Positions 41,969 to 51,272 of a DNA stretch of 56,392 nt are shown one piece after another. The translations under genes and the position numbers were made by a program. The DNA comes from JBJELF01 sp051879015 (GTDB taxonomy: Bacteria; Bacillota; Clostridia; Lachnospirales; Lachnospiraceae). The notes below the pieces were generated by a model. It did no database searches and had not been told where the DNA came from. It saw only the letters and a list, made by a program, of their open reading frames with translations. Location: assembly GCA_051879015.1 (NCBI GenBank), contig JBJELF010000068.1, positions 1 to 56,392 on the forward strand. Direction: 5' to 3'. Every line of letters starts with the position of its first letter. Positions within the stretch are counted from its first letter, which is position 1.

Positions 41969-43024
41969 ATGACAAAAAAATTTTTTGAATATGATTTAAT
42001 TCGTTTCATTGCAATGTCCTGTGTAGTTCTATTTCATTTCAACTGCGAATTGATAAATAGAAATTTACTGTCTCGTCTTATTTTTTTTAATGTGGGAAAA
42101 AATTTAACACTAGGTCAGCAAGGAGTAGTTTTATTTATTTTAATGTCAGGTACATTATCTTGTGCAAGCTTCGAGCGTTGCTGTGAGATAATAGGGGACA
42201 AAGGAAAAAATATTTCTATTAAGACTGTATTTTTATATTATAAAAAACGCTTTCTATCTATTTTTCCAATGTATTGGGTTTCTTATTTTTTCGCCTATCT
42301 TTTAATCAATGTACCAGATGGAAGAAGGATTGGTGCCAGAGTTTTGTTGAGTATACTTGGTATGGATGGATATCTGTCACTTTTTGGAATAAATACAGGC
42401 TATTTATCGGTAGGAGAATGGTATATGGGCATGATTATTTTACTATATTTGGTGTGTCCTCTTTTCTATTTGGCCATAAAACGATATCCTAAATTGATAT
42501 GCGGTATTTTAATTATTTATTATATAGGTATGGTGAGATACTATCCCTTTGTTAGAGCAAAAGAAACAGATGCGTTGATTCGGATCGTCGATTTTGCAAT
42601 TGGAATGTATTTTTGTTTATATATAAAACAAATTAAAATGTGGATGATGGCAGGAGCAGGGGCTATCTTTTTGATTTTGTTTTTTGTTCCTATGCCATGT
42701 GATATTGTATATAGTATAACTTTGCAAGGAATTTGCTCATACATACTTCTTTTGGGAATAGGGCAGAGAATACAGAGTATACGCCAAAAAGTAAATGTTG
42801 TATTTATGAGATTAATATCGGTTGGGGCAAGATATTCTTATGCTGTTTTTTTAATTCACCATCTCATTCTGATATGGGCACTTCAACCATTTTCAAACAA
42901 AAATTTAGGATACATAACATATCTAACGATGTTATGTTATATGTTGGTGTTAATTGTAGGGAGTGCTGTAATGGTGGAGAGAACAGCATCTATTTTTAAA
43001 AGACCTTTCGCTTTAAAATTATGA
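41969..43024 (+). CDS. Acyltransferase 3 family membrane protein, second copy
   Basis: A 351-residue polytopic membrane protein of the acyltransferase-3 (OafA) type. The N-terminus KKFFEYDLIRFIAMSCVVLF followed by HFNCEL gives the family's Arg and first-helix His, and GVVLFILMSGTLSC is the second-helix signature. About ten hydrophobic segments follow. The start at 41969 follows GGAG at 41959-41962; an upstream in-frame ATG at 41957 is less well placed. Its codon and base use is more A+T-rich than its neighbours, so horizontal gain is possible. Likely modifies a surface sugar; acceptor unknown. Confidence 0.82.
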   Translation: MTKKFFEYDLIRFIAMSCVVLFHFNCELINRNLLSRLIFFNVGKNLTLGQQGVVLFILMSGTLSCASFERCCEIIGDKGKNISIKTVFLYYKKRFLSIFPMYWVSYFFAYLLINVPDGRRIGARVLLSILGMDGYLSLFGINTGYLSVGEWYMGMIILLYLVCPLFYLAIKRYPKLICGILIIYYIGMVRYYPFVRAKETDALIRIVDFAIGMYFCLYIKQIKMWMMAGAGAIFLILFFVPMPCDIVYSITLQGICSYILLLGIGQRIQSIRQKVNVVFMRLISVGARYSYAVFLIHHLILIWALQPFSNKNLGYITYLTMLCYMLVLIVGSAVMVERTASIFKRPFALKL

Positions 43025-43133
43025 AATAAGAAATGTAGAAGACAAGAAAATTTTACGTCATTTACATGGGGTGCAGGTAAGCCGAGAAGATAATAGCTTA
43101 CCTGCACGAAAGGAAGAATGTAATATGTAAGAT

Positions 43134-45569
43134 TTACCCCATTACAATTTCAACTTTATAGACAGTGGGGTTCTCTGTCACTGGCAGCAGTGCTTCCGCA
43201 AACTTTATTCCATTTACATAGACCTCCTTTACTCCTTTCTCTACATGAGAAGGATTGGTCACATGAATATGGTAGGTAGAACCACGGTATACACGCGTCA
43301 GCTGAAATTCGTCAATGGTACTGGGCAGACATGGATTGATGCGTAATCCTTTGTAGTCGGGTTGAATACCCAGAATGTGCTGGGACACATTTACAAAGGT
43401 CCATGCTGCTGTTCCGGTTAGCCAGCTATTTTTTGCCTCTCCATGTTTTGGTGCGTCTGCTCCTGCAATCATTTGAGAGTAGACATAAGGTTCGGTGCGA
43501 TGAATCTCACTGATGTTTTCAATATACGCGGGGCACGTTTTGCGATAGATTTCAAACGCACGATTTCCACGTCCAATTACAGTTTCAGCAATGGAGACCC
43601 ATGGATTATTGTGGCAGAAGATACCTGCATTTTCTTTGTATCCAGGTGGATAGGAAGAGATTTCACCAAGATTCAAATGATAGGTTTGGTAAGCTGGCTG
43701 CTGCAGCATAATGCCATATTTGGTGTCGAGATGGGTTTTTACTGAATTGAGCGCTTTTTCAGCGAAACCTTCCTTTACACCAATTTCCGCAAGAACGCAG
43801 AATCCTTGCGGTTCGATGAAAATTTTGCCTTCCTCGTTTTCCTTGGAGCCGACTTTTTCACCGAAGGCGTCATAGGCGCGTAAGAACCACTCGCCATCCC
43901 AGCCGTCTGCTAGAACCGCTTCGTACATGGCGGTTACGGCTTCTTGCGCGCGTGCTGCTTCTGCCTCGTTTCCTAAGAGTGCATTAATATTGGCATATTC
44001 GCGTCCATACTTGACAAACATACCAGCGATGAACACAGATTCCGCTACAGGTCCTTCAGATGGACCTGTAGTCTGGAAGGATTCGCCTGGTTCCTTGGAG
44101 AAGCAGTTTAAGTTTAGACAGTCATTCCAGTCTGCACGTCCAATCAAAGGAAGTTTGTGTGGACCTAAATGAGTGACAGTATAATCAAAGGAGCGTTTCA
44201 AATGTTCCATCAAAGGCTGTGCTTTCGTAGAATCATTGTCAAAATCAACCATCTCGTTGAGGATGGAGAAGTCTCCTGTTTCTTTTAAATAAGAAGAAAC
44301 TGCTGCAATCAGCCAAAGTGGGTCATCATTAAAGCCACTTCCGATGTCTAAGTTACCGCGCTTAGTTAAAGGTTGATATTGATGGTAAGCGCTGCCGTCT
44401 TCCATTTGGGTCGCAGCAATATCCAAAATTCTTGCGCGGGCGCGGTCTGGAATCAAATGTACGAAACCAAGCAAATCCTGGCAAGAATCGCGGAAGCCCA
44501 TGCCGCGACCTGTGCCTGATTCAAAATAAGAGGCAGAGCGGGACATGTTGAAAGTAACCATACATTGATATTGGTTCCAAATATTTACCATGCGGGATAG
44601 TTTTTCATCGCTGCAGGATACATGGTAGGTGGACAAAAGTTTATCCCAATAATTGCTGAGCTCATTCAGTGCAGCATCCACTTGTTCATCTGTCTGAAAG
44701 CGAGCTAAGGTAGCAAGCGCAGGTGTTTTGTTAATACAATTTGGTGCTTCCCATTTCTGGTCAACTGGGTTTTCTGCGTAGCCGAGCACAAAAATAAAGC
44801 TTTTTTCTTCGCCAGGCTCTAAGGTAACAGCAATGTGATGCGAACCAATTACACTGCCGCCGCTTGCTATCGTCTGATGAGAAATATTTTCTACGACAGC
44901 AGCAGGCTTTTGAATGCTGCCGTAAGCTCCGAGGAAGGTATCCTGGTCAGTGTCAAAGCCTAAGATGGGTTGATTTACGGAATAGAACGCATAGTGATTG
45001 CGGCGTTCACGGTATTCTGTCTTGTGATAGATGGTGGAACCAACAACTTCTACTTCACCTAAACTTAGGTTTCTCTGGAAGTTAGTCGAGTCATCTACTG
45101 CATTCCAGAAGCAAAACTCTACATAGGAAGTCAGAGAACAGGTGCAAGTTTCTTTGCTGGTATTTTTTAACTTCAACTGATTGACTTCGCAGGTAGCGTG
45201 AAGTGGAACGAATGCAGTCAGAGTAGACTGAATTTCATTTTTCTGTGATAGAAAGCGTGTATAACCCAGACCATGATGGCAGGTATAAAAATCAAGCTCA
45301 GTCTGAGTGGGCTGCCAGCCTGGATTCCAGATGTCTTTCCCATCATGAATGAAATAATAGCGGCCATTGGTGTCTGCGGGCACATTGCGATAGCGATAAC
45401 GTGTGAGGCGCAGCAGCTTGGCATCTTTGTAAAAACTGTAGCCGCCTGCTGTATTTGAAATTAAGGAGAAGAAATCTTCATTTCCCAGATAATTAATCCA
45501 AGGATTTGGAGTTCTGGGATTGGTGATGACATACTCTTTGTGTTCGTCATCAAAATAGCCGTACTTCAT
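43134..45569 (-). CDS. GH94 cellobiose phosphorylase-like enzyme
   Basis: An 811-residue cytoplasmic GH94 phosphorylase, the length of characterised cellobiose phosphorylases. It would split beta-1,4-linked glucose disaccharides with phosphate to glucose 1-phosphate and glucose, saving ATP. Seen are the N-terminal NPRTPNPWINYLGN, GRGMGFRDSCQDLLGFVHL (355-372) and GRADWNDCLNLNCF, the latter containing the Asp that acts as general acid in the family; the C-terminal beta-sandwich holds VYRGSTYHIHVTNP. No signal peptide. The start at 45569 follows GGGGG; an in-frame extension to 45680 is rejected because it spans a hairpin. It is divergent from the sugar-binding protein operon. Confidence 0.9.
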   Translation of the reverse strand: MKYGYFDDEHKEYVITNPRTPNPWINYLGNEDFFSLISNTAGGYSFYKDAKLLRLTRYRYRNVPADTNGRYYFIHDGKDIWNPGWQPTQTELDFYTCHHGLGYTRFLSQKNEIQSTLTAFVPLHATCEVNQLKLKNTSKETCTCSLTSYVEFCFWNAVDDSTNFQRNLSLGEVEVVGSTIYHKTEYRERRNHYAFYSVNQPILGFDTDQDTFLGAYGSIQKPAAVVENISHQTIASGGSVIGSHHIAVTLEPGEEKSFIFVLGYAENPVDQKWEAPNCINKTPALATLARFQTDEQVDAALNELSNYWDKLLSTYHVSCSDEKLSRMVNIWNQYQCMVTFNMSRSASYFESGTGRGMGFRDSCQDLLGFVHLIPDRARARILDIAATQMEDGSAYHQYQPLTKRGNLDIGSGFNDDPLWLIAAVSSYLKETGDFSILNEMVDFDNDSTKAQPLMEHLKRSFDYTVTHLGPHKLPLIGRADWNDCLNLNCFSKEPGESFQTTGPSEGPVAESVFIAGMFVKYGREYANINALLGNEAEAARAQEAVTAMYEAVLADGWDGEWFLRAYDAFGEKVGSKENEEGKIFIEPQGFCVLAEIGVKEGFAEKALNSVKTHLDTKYGIMLQQPAYQTYHLNLGEISSYPPGYKENAGIFCHNNPWVSIAETVIGRGNRAFEIYRKTCPAYIENISEIHRTEPYVYSQMIAGADAPKHGEAKNSWLTGTAAWTFVNVSQHILGIQPDYKGLRINPCLPSTIDEFQLTRVYRGSTYHIHVTNPSHVEKGVKEVYVNGIKFAEALLPVTENPTVYKVEIVMG

Positions 45570-45595
45570 AGAACAAAGAACCCCCTTGTGTTGTA

Positions 45596-45677
45596 ATGAT
45601 ATTATCATAAGCGGGTCCCAAAGGCATATTTTTTCATATTTATATGAAAAAGTATGCCCTTTTGACCTTAGTATCAT
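45596..45677. repeat. Dispersed inverted-repeat element, copy 8, with long stem
   Basis: The right arm TTTTGACCTTAGTATCAT (45660-45677) matches the family. Its core is a 16-bp stem with one G-T pair: GGCATA-T-TTTTTCATA (45623-45638) with its partner at 45643-45658, loop four bases. The left arm is degenerate (ATGATA..GGGTC). It lies in the divergent region between the GH94 gene and the sugar-binding protein gene, in the probable leader of GH94. Confidence 0.65.
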
Positions 45678-45869
45678 CATAAAGAAATTTGTGAAAAATT
45701 ACGAGAGAAAAAGGACGGAGGAAATACAATAAAAAATAGATATTTGGAATCAAAGGGAAAAAAGCTATGATTCTTATGGTAGGATATCTCCAATTTTTGA
45801 GGTATACATAAAAAAAGATTTATGATACAATGAACGATACGGATGTTGGGCATTGAAGGAGTGAGTGCA

Positions 45870-47624
45870 ATGAGAATAAAACAAATAGGGAAGATGCTAA
45901 GTGTAGTGTTCATTCTTTCCCTGCTGGTGGGCTGCGCAAATGAGGCAGGCAACTCACAGAGTAAAGAGGGCGCATCGAAGTACAAGGAATTTATTACGGT
46001 GGATGTGTTTGATGTATTGGCAAATAGCCAGGGAATTCAGTCGGGATGGTTTGCCAAGGTAGTTAAGGATAAATTTAATATGGAGCTCAACATTATTGCT
46101 CCAAATGTGTCTGGTGGTGGAGATACACTCTATGAAAGTCGCTTTGCTGCGGGAAATCTGGGTGATTTGATTATTTCAGGCACAGAAAGTGGAAGATTGG
46201 ACAGGATGGTACGTGCGGGTTTGTTGCTTGATATGACGGACTATATTGTAAAAAGCAATTTATGGGATGAATACAGTGACTTAATTCTCACGGCAAATCA
46301 AGATTTGAATCAGGAAGGAATTTTTGGAATTCCCAGCGAGATATCAAATCAGTCCCCTGATACGCCGAGCAATGGATTAGAGCCATTGGTTATGCCATAT
46401 GTTCGTTGGGATGCTTACCGCGAAGTGGGTTATCCGAAAGTAGAAACCTTGGAGGATTGGCTGCCTGTGATGGCTGCAATGCAGGAAGCAGTGCCAGTCA
46501 GTGATTCTGGTGAAAAAACTTATGCAATTTCCTTATTCAAGGATTGGGATGGAAATATGATGGTGGGTGCAAAAAGTTATGCCTGCCTGTATGGATATAA
46601 TGAGATTGGATTTGTACTTGCCAAGGCAGATGGCAGCGATTATCAGAATATTACGGATTCAGATGGCTTGTACATGCGCTGCTTGAAGTTTTTGTATGAA
46701 GCCAATCAGATGGGATTGATTGACCCAGAATCCAAGGTACAAAATTGGGATACGCTTGCTGAAAAATATAGAGATGGACAAATTTTGACTTGTCTGTGGT
46801 CTTATCAGGGAATTAATCTTTATAATACGCAGGAGCATAAGCAGGAAGGCAAGGGTTTTATGCCTTTGATGATTGAAGATATTACACCTTATGCAGATGG
46901 ATGTTATCCGCAGGGAAATGCAAAGACTGTGATTGCGATAGGCAGTCAGGCACAGGACCCACAGCGCATGGCAGATTTTATTGATTGGCTGTATTCGCCC
47001 GAGGGAATGGAGATGTCAGGTGCATCTGCCCCCAGAGGTTTGACTTGGGAATTAGAGGATGGTTTTCCAGTCCGCACTGAATTTGGAGAACGTGTTCTGA
47101 CGGGTGAAAATTTAGAAGTTCCGGAAGAATGGGGCGGCAATACTTGGAGTGCAGGTGTATCTGCATTAAATTTTAAAGCATTTTCTCTTGTAGATACGGA
47201 TCCCAATACAGGTGAGCCATACATGACTACAATGTGGAGTTCGGTGCGAGAGCAGAAGAACAGTGCGTTGGAACTTGATTGGCAGGAATTTTATGGAACT
47301 ACTAAGAGTACAATTGAATTTTTAGAGGAAAAGGATGTTTTGCAAGTAGGAACGGGTTCCACCTATGTACCAACCGAGGAATCTTCTGATATCACAACGC
47401 TGCGCAACCAGTGCAAAAAAGTGATATCGGAGAGCTCGTGGAAAATGATTTTTGCGGAGGATGAATCTTCATTTTTCAAAACATTCAAAGAAATGAAAGA
47501 AATTTTAGATGGAATTGGTTATGAGCAAGTCTTTGAAGTAGATATGGCGGCGGCAGTGGAGCAGACTGCTTCACGTGTGCAGGCAATACAAGATTATTAT
47601 GACAAAAATACGGAGGCACAGTGA
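45870..47624 (+). CDS. Lipoprotein sugar-binding protein of an ABC importer (family 1)
   Basis: A 584-residue extracellular solute-binding lipoprotein of the large oligosaccharide-binding type. The signal peptide ends in LLVGC (Cys about 22), followed by a two-lobed periplasmic-binding-type fold. The size (over 550 residues) and the WLYSPEGMEMSGASAPRG-type stretch resemble SBPs of polysaccharide importers paired with YesM/YesN-type regulators. It should capture an oligosaccharide for import. The matching permease and ATPase genes are not adjacent. The start at 45870 follows AAGGAG; an in-frame extension to 45843 is less likely. Its stop overlaps the GH42 start. Confidence 0.88.
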   Translation: MRIKQIGKMLSVVFILSLLVGCANEAGNSQSKEGASKYKEFITVDVFDVLANSQGIQSGWFAKVVKDKFNMELNIIAPNVSGGGDTLYESRFAAGNLGDLIISGTESGRLDRMVRAGLLLDMTDYIVKSNLWDEYSDLILTANQDLNQEGIFGIPSEISNQSPDTPSNGLEPLVMPYVRWDAYREVGYPKVETLEDWLPVMAAMQEAVPVSDSGEKTYAISLFKDWDGNMMVGAKSYACLYGYNEIGFVLAKADGSDYQNITDSDGLYMRCLKFLYEANQMGLIDPESKVQNWDTLAEKYRDGQILTCLWSYQGINLYNTQEHKQEGKGFMPLMIEDITPYADGCYPQGNAKTVIAIGSQAQDPQRMADFIDWLYSPEGMEMSGASAPRGLTWELEDGFPVRTEFGERVLTGENLEVPEEWGGNTWSAGVSALNFKAFSLVDTDPNTGEPYMTTMWSSVREQKNSALELDWQEFYGTTKSTIEFLEEKDVLQVGTGSTYVPTEESSDITTLRNQCKKVISESSWKMIFAEDESSFFKTFKEMKEILDGIGYEQVFEVDMAAAVEQTASRVQAIQDYYDKNTEAQ

Positions 47625-49648
47625 CTAAAATGGGATATCAAGGAGTGAAAAAAATTTTGTACGGTGGTGACTATAATCCAGAGCAGTGGCCGGAGGAAAT
47701 GTGGGCAGAGGATATCCGCATGATGAAAAGGGCACATATCAATGAAGTGACGCTCAATGTGTTTAGCTGGGCGGCTCTGCAGCCGAATGAGGATACTTAC
47801 TGCTTTGACAAGTTGGATAAAATTATGAATTTGATGCGTGACAATGGATTTTCTGTTTGCCTGGCGACATCAACAGGTGCTCATCCTGCTTGGATGGCAA
47901 AGCGTCATCCAGATATTTTGCGTACAGAATTTGATGGAAAAAAGAGAAAATTTGGCGGCAGACATAATTCCTGTCCAAATAGTCCCACGTATCGTTACTA
48001 TGCCGAAAAGTTGGCGGGCAAGTTAGCTGAGCGATATCAAAATTTTGACAATATTGTGGCATGGCATGTATCCAATGAGTTTGGTGGAGAATGCTACTGC
48101 GAAAATTGTGAGCGTGCATTTCAGAAATGGCTAAAAGAGAAATATGGCACAATAGAAGCGTTAAACCGTAGTTTTTACACGGCATTTTGGGGACATACCT
48201 TTTATGATTGGAATGAGGTAGTATTGCCCAATCTGCTCAGTGAGCATTTTGGGTTCGAGCGCACGATGTTTCAGGGAATCAGCTTGGATTATCGCCGATT
48301 TATGTCAGACAGTATTTTGGAATGTTATGAGTTAGAGCGTGATGCCATTCGCAGATTCACCCCAAATATTCCTATTACCACAAACTTAATGGGATTTTAC
48401 AAGCCATTAGATTATCAGAAATGGGCGAAATCAATGGATTTTATCTCTTGGGATAGCTATCCAGCGCCAGCTGATTCTGCAGCAAACATTGCCATGAGTC
48501 ATGATTTGATGCGTGGTATCAAGCAACAGAACTCTTTTGTTCTGATGGAGCAGACTCCTAGTGTTACGAACTGGCAGCCTTATAATAAATTGAAGCGCCC
48601 TGGTGAAATGCGTTTGATGAGTTATGAGGCAGTGGCACATGGGGCAGATGCAGTACAGTTTTTCCAGATTCGCCGGGGAATTGGTGCATGTGAGAAATAT
48701 CACGGTGCTGTGATTGACCATGCGGGGCGTGAGGATACTCGTGTCTTCCGAGAGGTAATGGAGCTCGGAGCAGAGCTAGAACAGTTGGGTGATGTTTTTT
48801 TGGAGGCGCGCACACCGTCTAAGGTAGCAATTGTATTTGATTGGGATAACTGGTGGGCGGTGGAGTACTCTGCTGGTCCAAGTATTCATATGAAATATTT
48901 AGATGCGGTAGCAGATTACTATCAAGCTGCGTTTGAGCAGAACGTGGCTGTAGATTTCGTGAGTGTAGATGACGAATTGAGTGGGTATCAGCTCGTGATT
49001 GCTCCGCTGTTATATATGTGTAAGACGGGTTATGATGAGAAACTGCGCAATTATGTGAAGGCGGGCGGCTGCCTGATAACAACTTACTTTAGTGGAATTG
49101 TAGATGAGCATGATTTAGTGTATGCAGGTGGTTATCCAGGTCCGTTGAAGGATATCTTGGGCATTTGGGTGGAAGAAAGTGATGCGCTGCCTGAAGGAGA
49201 AGAAAATTCCTTCAATTTGTTTGGCTCACATTATCCAGCATATGTACTTTGTGATTTGATACATTTGGAGGGCGGAGCACAGGCACTGAGTGTCTATGAA
49301 TCTGATTTTTATCAGGGAACACCTGTTATTACGAAAAAAGAATTCGGCAATGGATTGGCATACTATGTGGGAACACGTTCCAATGCAGCGTTTTACCGTG
49401 ATTTTTTGAGACATCTATTCAAAAAATTGGGAATTAAGGGAAGTATGAGTGTACCGCTTGGCGTTGAGGCAGCGGTGCGTGTAGGTGAAAAGGGAAGTGT
49501 TTTGTTTTTGATGAATCATGCAGAGCGTGTACAGGGGATTGTACTTGAGGAGGACTATCTTGATTTACTCAGCGGTGTGGAGTATCATGCAGGAGATGGA
49601 TTTGAGATGCTTCCTAAGGCAGTGCGTATTCTTTTGAAAAAAGAATGA
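47621..49648 (+). CDS. GH42 beta-galactosidase
   Basis: A 675-residue cytoplasmic family 42 beta-galactosidase removing terminal beta-galactose from oligosaccharides. The TIM-barrel start YGGDYNPEQWPEEMWAEDIR is characteristic. HVSNEFGGE holds the acid/base Glu (E153), and LMEQTPS the nucleophile (E310). A likely zinc site is suggested by CYCENC (about 157-162). Trimerisation and C-terminal beta domains follow. The start is GTG at 47621, overlapping the SBP stop (GTGA) with GGAGG four bases before; ATG at 47630 is an alternative. No signal peptide. It is transcribed with the sugar-binding protein. Confidence 0.9.
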   Translation: MTKMGYQGVKKILYGGDYNPEQWPEEMWAEDIRMMKRAHINEVTLNVFSWAALQPNEDTYCFDKLDKIMNLMRDNGFSVCLATSTGAHPAWMAKRHPDILRTEFDGKKRKFGGRHNSCPNSPTYRYYAEKLAGKLAERYQNFDNIVAWHVSNEFGGECYCENCERAFQKWLKEKYGTIEALNRSFYTAFWGHTFYDWNEVVLPNLLSEHFGFERTMFQGISLDYRRFMSDSILECYELERDAIRRFTPNIPITTNLMGFYKPLDYQKWAKSMDFISWDSYPAPADSAANIAMSHDLMRGIKQQNSFVLMEQTPSVTNWQPYNKLKRPGEMRLMSYEAVAHGADAVQFFQIRRGIGACEKYHGAVIDHAGREDTRVFREVMELGAELEQLGDVFLEARTPSKVAIVFDWDNWWAVEYSAGPSIHMKYLDAVADYYQAAFEQNVAVDFVSVDDELSGYQLVIAPLLYMCKTGYDEKLRNYVKAGGCLITTYFSGIVDEHDLVYAGGYPGPLKDILGIWVEESDALPEGEENSFNLFGSHYPAYVLCDLIHLEGGAQALSVYESDFYQGTPVITKKEFGNGLAYYVGTRSNAAFYRDFLRHLFKKLGIKGSMSVPLGVEAAVRVGEKGSVLFLMNHAERVQGIVLEEDYLDLLSGVEYHAGDGFEMLPKAVRILLKKE

Positions 49649-49678
49649 CTGTGATGAAGGATAAGGGAAAGTAAAGAG

Positions 49679-49717
49679 AAAGGTTCCGATGAAATAAAGA
49701 TCATCAGAACCTTTTTT
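49679..49717. terminator. Two-way terminator between GH42 and yesN-like gene
   Basis: AAAGGTTCCGATGA pairs with TCATCAGAACCTTT (49679-49692 with 49701-49714, one mismatch), followed by a run of T on the plus strand. It ends both convergent transcripts. Confidence 0.88.
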
Positions 49718-49718
49718 C

Positions 49719-51272
49719 CTATTCTTCTATGTAATCATCTTTCAGCATTAATCTGCGGTACTCTGCTGGACTCATTCCCATGTATTTTTTGAATTTTTTA
49801 TGAAAATAGTCTACATTGGAATATCCGACCATCTGTGCAATCTCGTATACACGGTATTCATTTTGCAGCAGCAGCTCCTTGGAATTTTGGATGCGTATTT
49901 CGTCTACGTAGGAATTGAAATTTTTCCCTGTGACTTTGCTGAAAATTTTTCCCAGATAGGAGCTATTGTATCCAAACAGCTCTGCAATACTGCCAAGTTT
50001 CAAATTTTCTTGATAATTATGCTGGATATACTGTAAGATATTGTCCATTACGCTTTCACGGCTAGGGGAACCCATTGAATTCATGCAAATCTCGAACTGA
50101 ATTCGGAAAAAATCTAAAATTTCATATAAATAATATTTTTCAGCGATGGCGTTGATGATGGCAGAGTTATCTGCAAAAGGAATCTCTAGATGTCCATAGG
50201 TACGCGTAATCGTACTCTTAACCTGAATCATAATGTCCGCCAGATAATGCTTTAAAAGATAAATTTCGATGTTGGATTCATATAAATCCTGGCGCAGTTC
50301 CTCAAGCACATTTGAAAGCATTTGGCGGTTTCCCGACTGAATGTAGTCTGCAATGCGTTGAGAGTAAATATTGTCCACGGAGCGCGGCGTAGTAGAGGCA
50401 TTATCCTTGGGTAAGTCAAGATAGCCGAGTACATGCTGATTATAATGGCAGAAAAAGCGGCGCTTCATCAAAAAACAGGTATCTTCAAAAGATTGATGAA
50501 TTTGCTCTACAGAATGTACTGGACGTCCGTAAGTCAAAAAGAGGGCATCAAGTGGAGAACCTTTCTGCGGCTGACTGATATAGTGTGCCACTAATTCCTG
50601 AAAGCGCATCAATGCAAACTCACCTTTTAGAATAATCACATGCTGATTGTCGACATTTACATAGTCAAGTGAGTTGTGATTGCGGTTGGCAATACGCAGA
50701 ATATCTGCAAAATCCCATGTGGTCTGAAAGGAATCCTGATTGTAGTTGGTGTAGAGAACCACTTGAAAGACAGAGGAATCCAAGAGAATATCGGAATAGT
50801 CGAGCAGTTGATAGTTTGCCTTATCGTATAAAATATCCTTTAAAATAGAGTCTCTGGCTTTATTTCGATATTGAATGAGTTTTTTTTGATTGTTCTGTTC
50901 GTTCAAAATCGCATTTTTTGCTTCTAAAACAGCATTTTCTAGCTCCGATTCATCAATGGGTTTGAGTAAGTAGCAGGTGACTCCAGAACGAATTGCTTCT
51001 TGTGCATAGGAAAAATCAGAATATCCACTCAAAATAATGAATTTTCCCTGAAAGCCCTGCTCTTTCGCACGCTTGACAATCTCAAGTCCTGACATTTTAG
51101 GCATACGGATATCCAGAAGTACGATATCGGGCTGTAGTTTGATAATTTGATTTAGAGTGTCCTGTCCATTTTTTCCCTCTCCACAGATATGCATGCCCAG
51201 TTTTGACCAGTCGAGAAGATAACGGATTCCTTCTCTTACATCATATTCGTCATCGGCAATTAACAATTTCAT
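49719..51272 (-). CDS. AraC-type response regulator (YesN-like)
   Basis: A 517-residue response regulator. An N-terminal receiver domain (1-120) has the acidic pair D7/D8, phospho-acceptor D54 (VLLDIRMPKMSG) and a conserved Lys (LLKPID). A middle region of about 270 residues has no recognised fold, and the C-terminal AraC helix-turn-helix pair (about 415-510) ends in NVDYFHKKFKKYMGMSPAEYRR. It should activate the sugar-use genes around it once phosphorylated. Its start overlaps the stop of the kinase gene by 4 bp. YesN-type regulators commonly control ABC-importer and glycoside hydrolase genes in Firmicutes. Confidence 0.92.
   Translation of the reverse strand: MKLLIADDEYDVREGIRYLLDWSKLGMHICGEGKNGQDTLNQIIKLQPDIVLLDIRMPKMSGLEIVKRAKEQGFQGKFIILSGYSDFSYAQEAIRSGVTCYLLKPIDESELENAVLEAKNAILNEQNNQKKLIQYRNKARDSILKDILYDKANYQLLDYSDILLDSSVFQVVLYTNYNQDSFQTTWDFADILRIANRNHNSLDYVNVDNQHVIILKGEFALMRFQELVAHYISQPQKGSPLDALFLTYGRPVHSVEQIHQSFEDTCFLMKRRFFCHYNQHVLGYLDLPKDNASTTPRSVDNIYSQRIADYIQSGNRQMLSNVLEELRQDLYESNIEIYLLKHYLADIMIQVKSTITRTYGHLEIPFADNSAIINAIAEKYYLYEILDFFRIQFEICMNSMGSPSRESVMDNILQYIQHNYQENLKLGSIAELFGYNSSYLGKIFSKVTGKNFNSYVDEIRIQNSKELLLQNEYRVYEIAQMVGYSNVDYFHKKFKKYMGMSPAEYRRLMLKDDYIEE

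Noticed and set aside
41797..42009. Minus-strand frame and plus-strand start at 41804 across the second N run
   Set aside because: Translated N residues join unrelated flanks; the acyltransferase has its own ribosome site and start at 41969.
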